Origin: Candidatus Hydrogenedentota bacterium
GTDB lineage: Bacteria; Hydrogenedentota; Hydrogenedentia; Hydrogenedentales; JAEUWI01
Assembly (NCBI GenBank): GCA_019637335.1
Contig: JAHBVV010000008.1
Coordinates: 149,876-213,875 of the forward strand
DNA: 64,000 nucleotides
Direction of reading: 5' to 3'
Shown: positions 53,512 to 60,404 of the stretch, in pieces
Position numbering within the stretch: the first letter of the stretch is position 1
How the letters are laid out: each line of letters begins with the position of its first letter
Program-made: the position numbers and the translations under genes
Notes under the pieces: model-generated
The model's database searches: none
Told to the model about the DNA's origin: nothing
The model's input: the letters and a program-made list of their open reading frames with translations, nothing else

Positions 53512-55024
53512 CGCCCACGCCGCCGCCATCGACATCCGCATCGGGCAGATTGTTCAGTTCGAGCACCGCGTTGATAACCAGTTGCAGGTCAGCCGCGTTG
53601 ACGTCCCCGTCGCGGTTGACATCGCCCGTGGAAAGCGCCGCGTCCGCCCGCGTCGCGCCGTTCCCGTCCACCGTGACGCCCCGGACCACAAAGGGAATGT
53701 AGCCGGGCGCCTCGACGCGGAGTGTGTAGGTTCCTGGGAGCAGCATCCGGTGGTAGTCGCCCGCGTCCGAGTCCGTGAAGACGGGTTGGGGGTTGTCGTC
53801 CACCAGCACCCGGGCGTGGAGGGGCGCGCCAGACACGCGATCGGTGACGACGCCGCGCGCGCCCCGGTGTACGAGATCGAGGTAGGCGAACATGGCGGCC
53901 CGGTTTTCCTCCCACAGCCCCGCGAGGGCGGCGCTTGCCGGGGCCTTGATGTTCGAGACTTCCAGCGTTACATTCACCATGCCGGCGTAGCGATACTGCC
54001 AGTCCTGCATGCCGCCCGAGATGCTGTACCAGGCGGAGCCATTGGAGACCCCGCCGGGAAAGGCGGGGCTGTTGAACATGGGCGGGTTCCGTTCCGCGTA
54101 GGCGCTTGAAATGTCGCGCATGAGGGGGTCGTCGGGCGTGGGGGCATCCGAGCCGCTGGGAATACCGGGCTCCTCGTCGTACGGGTAGTTCACGAGGAGC
54201 GCGCCGGTGTGGTAGTTCGCGCCGAGCACCAGGCTCTGCTCCGCGGTCCAGCGCATGAGGTGGGCGACTTCCGGCTGGCGTCCCGCGGTGTCCGGCGCGC
54301 CCAAGTCAAAGACCGTGCCGGTGAAATCGCGGCTGAATTCCGGAAAGGCCCGATTCAGATCGACATTGTTCGCGTTCCAGCGAATCCCGAGGGTGTAGCC
54401 ATCCGGATTGGCGAGGGGCACGAGCCAGATTGCCGTTTCATTCACCAGGTCTGTAACGCCGGGGTCGTTGCCGTAGCCGGCGAGGAGATCCGACAGGAAG
54501 TTCAGGCACAGCACCGTACCGACCGGTTCATCGCCGTGCAGGGTCGAAATGTAGGCGAATTCCGGCTCGTCCTCCTCCACATCCGGCTGATCCGTGATGA
54601 GAATTGCCCAGATTTCGCGGCCCTGCACCGAGCGGCCCAGGGAGAAGAGACGGACTATGTCCGGGTGGTCTTCCGCCGCTTGCGCCAGTATGTCGCCGAT
54701 CGCGGCGTAGCTCGGATACTCGGCCAGCGCCTTCGCGTCCCGCGGCTGCACCTCCACGATGGCGTGGGGGAGGCCCGCCGCCTGGAAACGTTCCCAGTGG
54801 TCCGCGTGAATGTAGGCTCGGGCCTCGCGCCCGTCAAAATGGTCGATCACACCGCCCAGCGCCTCCACGGCCGCGAGGGTATCCCGGTTCGCGCCGGGCA
54901 GCGCGACCACGTAGGTCGTGTGATCGGCGGCCGCGGCCATGGCGGCGAGGCAACACGCGGCGCCGCAGAGCAGCCAGCGGCCGGGGATTCCCGCCGGGCC
55001 GCGTATGGGACGGTGCGCCGTCAT
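53468..55024 (-). CDS. Secreted M14 zinc carboxypeptidase with regulatory domain and dockerin
   Basis: 518 residues from the ATG at 55024, which overlaps the upstream stop as ATGA; the open frame beyond it belongs to the preceding gene. Signal peptide (WLLCGAACCLAAMAAA). Catalytic domain ~90-385: zinc ligands H and E in LHGDEPVG (~163-166) and H in GANYHTGALLVNYP (~271), RWNANNVDLNRAFPEF for substrate carboxylate recognition, and the general-base Glu in VTLEVSNIK (~355). A transthyretin-like domain follows (RGVVTDRVSGAPLHARVLVDD), then at ~463-515 a type I dockerin (GDVNRDGDVNAADLQLVINAVLE and a second Ca loop DADVDGGGVGATDVQHLV). It cleaves C-terminal residues of peptides; the dockerin implies docking to an unknown cohesin. 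Confidence 0.88.
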   Translation of the reverse strand: MTAHRPIRGPAGIPGRWLLCGAACCLAAMAAAADHTTYVVALPGANRDTLAAVEALGGVIDHFDGREARAYIHADHWERFQAAGLPHAIVEVQPRDAKALAEYPSYAAIGDILAQAAEDHPDIVRLFSLGRSVQGREIWAILITDQPDVEEDEPEFAYISTLHGDEPVGTVLCLNFLSDLLAGYGNDPGVTDLVNETAIWLVPLANPDGYTLGIRWNANNVDLNRAFPEFSRDFTGTVFDLGAPDTAGRQPEVAHLMRWTAEQSLVLGANYHTGALLVNYPYDEEPGIPSGSDAPTPDDPLMRDISSAYAERNPPMFNSPAFPGGVSNGSAWYSISGGMQDWQYRYAGMVNVTLEVSNIKAPASAALAGLWEENRAAMFAYLDLVHRGARGVVTDRVSGAPLHARVLVDDNPQPVFTDSDAGDYHRMLLPGTYTLRVEAPGYIPFVVRGVTVDGNGATRADAALSTGDVNRDGDVNAADLQLVINAVLELNNLPDADVDGGGVGATDVQHLVNRVLRR

Positions 55025-57072
55025 GGGCCGCCCGCATCCGCGACAACATAGAAGGTATAGGCGGCGGTTTCGCCCTTCTTGCTCGTGACCGAGAGCGAAA
55101 CGAGATAGCGCCCGGGCTCGTTGTAGGTGTGCAGGGTTTCCTGGCTTTTCGATTTCTTGCCGTTGCCAAAGTCCCACTGCACCCTTTTCACGGTGTATTG
55201 CGGGTCATAGGGCGCCGAGAGGCCGACCGTGAAGCGGTCGGAGAGCGAGATGGGAAGGCGGCCCGACGGCACACGCACGAGATCGAAGGCATTGTAGCGC
55301 TTGGAGACGCCAACGGGCACCCGGATGTCGCCGGGCACATGCATGAATCCTATCGGGGCCTCGCCGGCCAGGATGTCGGCCATGGACCCGATCGTTTGTT
55401 CATACTTGGCGGGATCGCAGTATGCGAGCACGATGGCATCGGCGATCGCCAGGTGCGGGAGGTTGCTCGGATAGCCCAGCAGGACCACCACAACATTGAC
55501 GCCCTTTTCCTTCAGGGCCTTGATCAGGGCGACCTGGCCGCCCGGGCGATCGGTATCCGTGAGAATGAGCACCACGGTCCGAATGCCCCGGATGTGGCTG
55601 GTCACACGGCGGATTTCGAAGTCCTTTATCTCGCCAATGTGCCGCGCTGTTGTGATCAATTGCCGCGAGATGGGCTTGATATGCTTTTCGAGCCCTTTGG
55701 CCAGGGTTTCCACGCCGACGACGCCGGTTACGCCGATGGGCATCGACGCATCCTTGCGCAACGGGAGCACCCCGCCGCGATTCTGGACCACGGTAACTGC
55801 CTGCCGTTCGATGGCTTGGACCCGCTTGGCAAGTTGGGCCTGTTTTTCGAGGGGCGCGGCTTTTTTCTCCTTCAGCGCCATCACCTCGGCCTGGCGGTGC
55901 TCGAACTTGTAGTCCAGCACGCGCTTCAGGGCGCGATCAATGACTTCTTCCGAAAGGCGCCCGTCTTTGACGGCCAGGACAATGTTGTCCACCGCGCGCA
56001 TTTCGCTGTTGCCCGCGGCGTTCCAGTAGATCATGTCCGCGCCGTAGCTCAGTGCGCGTATGGCCGCCACCGCGGGATCGAGCAAACCGGCGACATCCTG
56101 GGTGTCCATGGGCCCGGCGAGGATAATGCCCTGGTAGCCCAGATCCCGGCGGAGTAGGCCGCCAATCACGGCTTCGGAGACGCACGCGGGTGGACTCGCC
56201 GGATCCAGCGTGGGCACGAGGGTGTTGCCGACATGGATAATCGGGCTTCCGCCGGCGATCGCCTGTATGTAGGGGGCCAGATCGGTCTCCACGAGCGTTG
56301 CCGATGGCGTGAGCAGCACGGCGGAGGTTTTTCTGGCCCGGTTCGCGCCGCCGCCCGGGAAGCCCAGGGGCACGGCGAGCACGCCGTGATCCCGAAAGAC
56401 ATCGCGCATGATCCCGAAGGCGCCGCCGATGAAGGCGGGGTCGCTGCCCAGGGTGTACACCGTGCCCTCCGCGCCGGGGAGGGTGGGCGCCATTTCGAGG
56501 GAGGGGCCCAGGTGCAGGTTGAAGCCCATCAGCGAGAGGTGTTCGGCGAGCAGCTGGGCAACGTCGCGGGTTACCCTTTCGTCGTTGGCGGCGGCGAGGG
56601 AGAGGGGCGACGGGAGCTGCACGAACTCATTGAAGTCTTCGCGCTCCGAGCGGGTCAGCCGGTAGATGTTTGTGCCTATCCAGAGCGGGATTCCGGAAAC
56701 CTGCTCCACACCCCGCAGTTTGGTCACATAGATTGCCGCATAGGTGGGCTTCAGGATACGGGGGATAATCGCGCCGCCGGGGGTATAGGACTTCAGGTAC
56801 GCCAGATCGGCGACGGAGGGGGCGTGTGAGCCTTCCATGGTGACCACCATGAGTTGCGCGACTTTCTGCCGGAGCTCCATGTTGGCCAGCGCGTGGCCCA
56901 TGGGGTCTTCCTCCTTGTCGGGAAGGATGTTTTCGACGGGGGCGTCCGGATCCGCGATCCCGCCGGTGAGCCCGGGGGCGCCGGAATCGGTGTCGAATAT
57001 GCTTCCCGGGGCTTCCGGGGTGTCCGCGGACGCCGCAAGGCAAAGCAGTCCAGCCAGGATATAACGCGTCAT
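55021..57072 (-). CDS. Exported GH3-family protein lacking canonical catalytic residues, with C-terminal PKD-like domain
   Basis: 683 residues from the ATG at 57072 (AAGGAT upstream). A signal peptide starts MTRYILAGLLCLAASA. Residues ~60-360 are a GH3/NagZ-type barrel (LRQKVAQLMVV, LKSYTPGGAIIPRILKP, IPLWIGTNIYRLTR, FNLHLGPSLEMAP), residues ~400-560 the alpha/beta sandwich (QAVTVVQNRGGVLPLRKDA.. VVVVLLGYPSNLPHLAIADAIVLAY), and ~590-675 a PKD/Ig-like fold (VQWDFGNGKKSKSQETLHTYNEPGRYLVSLSV). The NagZ motif KHFPGHG is here LGFPGGG (~236), and the SDD nucleophile site reads LAGPMD (~318). The usual His and Asp are therefore gone, so it is probably a sugar-binding pseudoenzyme. Coupled to the M14 gene. 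Confidence 0.8.
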   Translation of the reverse strand: MTRYILAGLLCLAASADTPEAPGSIFDTDSGAPGLTGGIADPDAPVENILPDKEEDPMGHALANMELRQKVAQLMVVTMEGSHAPSVADLAYLKSYTPGGAIIPRILKPTYAAIYVTKLRGVEQVSGIPLWIGTNIYRLTRSEREDFNEFVQLPSPLSLAAANDERVTRDVAQLLAEHLSLMGFNLHLGPSLEMAPTLPGAEGTVYTLGSDPAFIGGAFGIMRDVFRDHGVLAVPLGFPGGGANRARKTSAVLLTPSATLVETDLAPYIQAIAGGSPIIHVGNTLVPTLDPASPPACVSEAVIGGLLRRDLGYQGIILAGPMDTQDVAGLLDPAVAAIRALSYGADMIYWNAAGNSEMRAVDNIVLAVKDGRLSEEVIDRALKRVLDYKFEHRQAEVMALKEKKAAPLEKQAQLAKRVQAIERQAVTVVQNRGGVLPLRKDASMPIGVTGVVGVETLAKGLEKHIKPISRQLITTARHIGEIKDFEIRRVTSHIRGIRTVVLILTDTDRPGGQVALIKALKEKGVNVVVVLLGYPSNLPHLAIADAIVLAYCDPAKYEQTIGSMADILAGEAPIGFMHVPGDIRVPVGVSKRYNAFDLVRVPSGRLPISLSDRFTVGLSAPYDPQYTVKRVQWDFGNGKKSKSQETLHTYNEPGRYLVSLSVTSKKGETAAYTFYVVADAGGP

Positions 57073-57104
57073 GGGCCCAATCCTTTTCGTTCTAATCAAT
57101 CTTG

Positions 57105-57113
57105 ATTCTAACA
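57105..57113 (-). promoter_or_regulatory. Possible extended -10 (TGTTAGAAT) for the GH3-M14 operon
   Basis: A TGn-TAGAAT element 32 bases before the ATG, next to the inverted repeat AATCAA-GA-TTGATT; no good -35 is seen. Confidence 0.35.
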
Positions 57114-57284
57114 GAAAGCCCGGGCGGGGTGGCTACCCGGGAATGCCGCGGGGCGCGGGCGCGTTACTTGGTGGAGCGGGGCCCCGCATGGAAAGGTCCC
57201 GCGTGTGCGCGGTAAAATAGCCGTCGCGGGGCTCCCCAGGCGCCCCCAACACTTTCCCGAACCCTGCCGAGTCACCTTGCCCGA

Positions 57285-58409
57285 ATGAGTTTCAAGCCCA
57301 CCATAGCCCAATGGCCCGCCGAGCGCCTTCAGCCGCTGTACCAGGAGGCGACGCCCGCCCAGGTGGAGGCGGCGCTGGACAAGGACGATCTGGACATTGC
57401 GGCTCTCGGCGCGCTGCTTTCGCCGGCCGCGCGCGCGTTCCTGGAGCCTATGGCGCAGAAGGCCAACCGCCTGACGCGCTGGCACTTCGGGCGGACGATC
57501 TCGCTCTACGCACCGCTGTACATCTCCAACCTGTGCGCGGCGGATTGTGTCTACTGCGGCTTTTCGGTCCGATCCGGAAACAAGGAGAAGCGCGTGACCC
57601 TGCGGCCGCGCGAGATCCGGCGGGAGTGCGAGGCGCTGGCGACGCTCGGATACGAGAATATCCTGATTCTCACCGGGGAAGCGCCGAAGCGGGTGAAGGT
57701 GGAGCACATTGCGGACGCCATCGGCATTGCGCGGGAGTACTTCAGCGGCGTCTCCGTGGAGGTGTACGCGGTGGACGAAGCCGATTACCGGCGCTGGGTG
57801 GAGGCGGGTCTGGAGGGCGTAACGCTTTACATGGAGACCTACCACCGGCCCACATACGCGCAGGTTCACCTGGAGGGCCAGAAGGCCGATTATGACTACC
57901 GGCTGGACGCCACCGAGCGGGCCGGTAATGCCGGGGTGAGGAAGTTGAGCATTGGCGCGCTGCTGGGCCTGCACCAGTGGCGGGATGAGCTGATCTGGGT
58001 CGGTCTGCACGCGCGACACCTGCAGAAGGCCTGTTGGCAGTCCGCGATATCGGTCTCATTCCCACGTATTCTGCACATGCCGGAGCGATTCCAGGTTCGG
58101 GATTTCGTGCGGGACGCCGATCTCGTGCAGGGGATGCTGGCGTTGCGGCTGTTTCTGCCGGAGGTGGGCTTTAATCTGAGTACGCGGGAGGCGTCGGCGT
58201 TCCGGGACAAGCTGATACCGCTGGGCGTGACGCACATGAGCGCCGGATCCAGCACGCGTCCCGGCGGCTACGCCACGCGCGGCGTCGAGGTGCTGGAGCA
58301 GTTCGAGATCGAGGACTTGCGGAGTCCCGGTGAAGTGGTCGAGGCCATCCGCGCGGCGGGTTATGATCCGGTCTGGAAGGACTTTGATCGGGCCTTTGAT
58401 CGGGCGTAG
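57285..58409 (+). CDS. thiH: 2-iminoacetate synthase ThiH
   Basis: 374 residues. Radical-SAM cluster motif CAADCVYCGF at ~83-92 (C-x3-C-x2-C) after ISLYAPLYISNLC, a hallmark of ThiH; EVYAVDEADYRRWVEAGLEGVTLYMETYHRPTYAQVH, RLDATERAGNAGVRKLSIGALLGLHQWRDE and GVTHMSAGSSTRPGGYA are family blocks. It cleaves tyrosine to dehydroglycine and p-cresol for the thiazole half of thiamine. thiS and thiE lie 0.5 kb away on the other strand; thiG and thiF are not in the window. No TPP riboswitch was seen upstream. Confidence 0.93.
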   Translation: MSFKPTIAQWPAERLQPLYQEATPAQVEAALDKDDLDIAALGALLSPAARAFLEPMAQKANRLTRWHFGRTISLYAPLYISNLCAADCVYCGFSVRSGNKEKRVTLRPREIRRECEALATLGYENILILTGEAPKRVKVEHIADAIGIAREYFSGVSVEVYAVDEADYRRWVEAGLEGVTLYMETYHRPTYAQVHLEGQKADYDYRLDATERAGNAGVRKLSIGALLGLHQWRDELIWVGLHARHLQKACWQSAISVSFPRILHMPERFQVRDFVRDADLVQGMLALRLFLPEVGFNLSTREASAFRDKLIPLGVTHMSAGSSTRPGGYATRGVEVLEQFEIEDLRSPGEVVEAIRAAGYDPVWKDFDRAFDRA

Positions 58410-58602
58410 GGTCTGGGCTCTTGGGGGTGCAGCCTTTCATGATGCGTTGCGTCACCCATTAGAGATGAAAATGGACGGCGGCTTCGCCGCCTGGCAGGCG
58501 GGGACGCCTGCGCTCCCAGCCTTTGCCGCTTCCCTTGGGGGAGATGCGGTAATCTGGTTTGTATGAGGCAGCTGTGGTGATGCCGAGGCGTTTTTTTCAG
58601 AG

Positions 58603-58667
58603 CAGCCACCGGCTGGATTGGCGGCATTGGACAGGAGGTTGGCCCACTTGCCAGCCGGATGCGGTCC
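58603..58667 (+). repeat. 65-bp direct repeat, copy 1
   Basis: Begins CAGCCACCGGCTGGATTGGC and ends GATGCGGTCC; matched at 64 of 65 positions by 58838-58902. Confidence 0.85.
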
Positions 58668-58837
58668 GCCGGGGTACAGCCGTTGATGACGCGTGGCGTC
58701 ACCCGTTGAGTATGAAAGGCCGGTTGCTTTGCAACGGGTACACAGCCGGGACGACTGTGCCACGTTCCTTGCACGCTTCACCTTGGTTCTCAAGAGTAGA
58801 ATGTGGCACAGGCGTAGGGGCTGGGCTCTTGGGGGTA

Positions 58838-58902
58838 CAGCCACCGGCTGGATTGGCGGCATTGGACAGGAGGTTGGCCCACTTGCCAGCCGGATGCAGT
58901 CC
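58838..58902 (+). repeat. 65-bp direct repeat, copy 2
   Basis: Same block as at 58603, differing by one base (GATGCAGTCC), 235 bases downstream. Confidence 0.85.
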
Positions 58903-58938
58903 CCTGGGGAGTGATCGCGATCCTGCTGGGCTGGCGGA

Positions 58939-59598
58939 TCAGTTGCGGTTGGCGGCTTCGTGGATGGCGCGGCGCAGGTCCCGGGCGGCGGCCTGGACGT
59001 TTTCCGCGGCGGTGACGGCGGTAACGACGGCGATGCGGCGTGTTCCGCGGCGGACGACTTCGGCGAGGTTGTGCGCTTTGATGCCGCCCATGCAGGTGAA
59101 GGGGATCCGGAGGTGCGGGCGGATGGCGTCGATCATCTCTGGGCCGACGGCGCCGGTGGGCACGGATTTGGTCTGGGTGGCGTAGATGGGGCCGATGTTG
59201 ACGTAGGTCGCGCCGGCATTCTGCGCGGCGAGGGCTTCTTCGAGGTTGTGCGTGCTGGCGCCCACGAGGAGGTCGGGGGCGATGCGGCGGGCGTCGGCCA
59301 CGGGGAAGTCGTCCTGGCCGAGGTGTACGCCGTCGGCGCCAATGGCGAGAGCGACGTCGACGCGATCGTTCACGATGAGCAGGGCGCCGGCCTCGCGACA
59401 GCGGTCGGCGAAGGCGTGGCCGAGGGCGACAAGTTCGGCCGCTGGCGCGGACTTTTCACGGAATTGTATGAGCCGGACGCCGGCGCGCAGGCAGGCGTCG
59501 AGCACGTCAAGCGGGGTCCGCCCGGCGCAGAACTCGCTGGTGATGACGACGTAGAGGTCGGCCGCTTCGAAGCGGGCCATTCGGGAGGCGAGATCCAT
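58939..59598 (-). CDS. thiE: Thiamine-phosphate synthase ThiE
   Basis: 219 residues from the ATG at 59598, which overlaps the thiS stop by one base (TGATG). A TIM barrel with diphosphate/Mg motifs: IQFREKSAPAAELVALG, NDRVDVALAIGADGVHLGQDDFP, GASTHNLEEALAAQNAGATYVNIGPIYATQTK, and CMGGIKAHNLAEVVRRGTRRIAVVTAV. It joins the thiazole and pyrimidine phosphates to give thiamine phosphate. Full length. Confidence 0.95.
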   Translation of the reverse strand: MDLASRMARFEAADLYVVITSEFCAGRTPLDVLDACLRAGVRLIQFREKSAPAAELVALGHAFADRCREAGALLIVNDRVDVALAIGADGVHLGQDDFPVADARRIAPDLLVGASTHNLEEALAAQNAGATYVNIGPIYATQTKSVPTGAVGPEMIDAIRPHLRIPFTCMGGIKAHNLAEVVRRGTRRIAVVTAVTAAENVQAAARDLRRAIHEAANRN

Positions 59599-59798
59599 CA
59601 ACCGCCTCCGACGAAGCGGACGAGTTCGAGGACGTCGCCGTCGGCGAGCTCGGTGGCGGCGAAGTCTTGCCTGGCGACGATATCGTCGTTGCGTTGGACG
59701 ACCAGGGCTTCGCAGTTGATTTCCATGGCGTCGAGGAGGGCCTGGAGCGACGTGCCCGGGGCCACGTCGTGCGATTCGCTATTAACGCTGACCTGCAT
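59598..59798 (-). CDS. thiS: Sulfur carrier protein ThiS
   Basis: 66 residues from the ATG at 59798, with AAGGAG at 5 bases. Ubiquitin-like beta-grasp: MQVSVNSESHDVAPGTSLQALLDAMEINCEALVVQRNDDIVARQDFAATELADGDVLELVRFVGGG. The C-terminal Gly-Gly is the site of adenylation and thiocarboxylation, donating sulfur to thiazole synthase. Co-transcribed and coupled with thiE. Confidence 0.95.
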   Translation of the reverse strand: MQVSVNSESHDVAPGTSLQALLDAMEINCEALVVQRNDDIVARQDFAATELADGDVLELVRFVGGG

Positions 59799-60124
59799 GG
59801 TGTCTCCTTTCTTCAATTGGAAACGGGATTGGGGTATTTCGACCTGTCCCGCGGCTATTTTAATGCGGTTATTTGTGATGGTTGAGTGTATGGATCGGAA
59901 AATTCCGGCGCCGTGTTGTTGGGCGTTTTGGAATGCTTACACCTGGGTGAGGACTTGCTATTAACTCGAAAGACTGTTGTAGGGAAGTGCGGCTCGCCGT
60001 AACTCCACTATGATACGGGCTTTCAGCCCTTGCCGAAATCGCCGTCATTTTACCTGGGCCTTCGGCCCAGGCTGGTATGATCCGCGCTTTTGGCGCTGAA
60101 GAAATGGCGCTCCATAGTTGTATT

Positions 60125-60237
60125 GCGCCGGGGGCGCAACCTGCCGGCGGGCCGCCGGCGCTCCATAGTTGCACGCAGCCTTTATTCTGCAAGTCGCTTT
60201 GGTTTGGCCACTGTACTTCGTTCGACTAAAGTGATAC
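60125..60237 (-). mobile_element. Partial family A MITE-like element (one arm)
   Basis: Read on the minus strand from 60237 it begins GTATCACTTTAGTCGAACG and follows the copy at 10620 through AAAGGC-GCGTGCAACTATGGAGCGCCGGCGG and the TTGCGCC hairpin, then similarity ends. The other terminal repeat is missing. Confidence 0.65.
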
Positions 60238-60282
60238 ACATTTTGCAGCCCGTACTGTCCGCGGCGGCGGCTTTGCCGCTTT

Positions 60283-60310
60283 GGAGAGCCGGGACGGCTA
60301 TCCTACATTT
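60283..60310 (-). repeat. 28-bp dispersed repeat, inverted copy
   Basis: Reverse complement of 20001-20028 with a single mismatch (GGCTCTCC versus GGCTGTCC). Confidence 0.6.
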
Positions 60311-60404
60311 TGCAGCCCGAAATGTCTGAGTACCTGTTTTCTGATTGAACTTTGGATGCGCCGTGGGATTCCTGCTTCATGGTATACCAGTGCGGCGCGC
60401 GGGT

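Larger units (their letters stand above)
58410..58938. other. 529-bp repeat mosaic between convergent thiH and thiE
   Basis: No gene. It is made of duplicated blocks: GGGCTCTTGGGGGT(G/A)CAGCC at ~58417 and ~58821; CAGCC..TGATGACGCGTGGCGTCACCC-type sequence at ~58429 and ~58677; a 65-bp block at 58603 and 58838; and a GGCGGCTTCGCCGCC hairpin with GGCGGGGACGCCTGCGCTCCC (58479-58520), the latter shared with the family A element arms. Confidence 0.6.
59799..60404. other. 606-bp spacer with hairpins and repeat fragments
   Basis: No gene. It holds the thiS leader (59799-59900), GGGCTTTCAGCCC (about 60017) and CCTGGGCC-TTC-GGCCCAGG (about 60054-60072) hairpins, a half copy of the family A element (60125-60237), a direct repeat ACATTTTGCAGCCCG (60238-60252 and 60305-60319), and an inverted copy of the 28-bp repeat seen at 20001. 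Confidence 0.6.

Noticed and set aside
57100..57284. TPP riboswitch upstream of thiH
   Set aside because: No CUGAGA or conserved TPP-aptamer core is readable there or upstream of thiS.
58559..59185. 208-codon plus-strand frame across the repeat mosaic and thiE
   Set aside because: It is composed of duplicated repeat blocks and the antisense of thiE; no recognisable protein.
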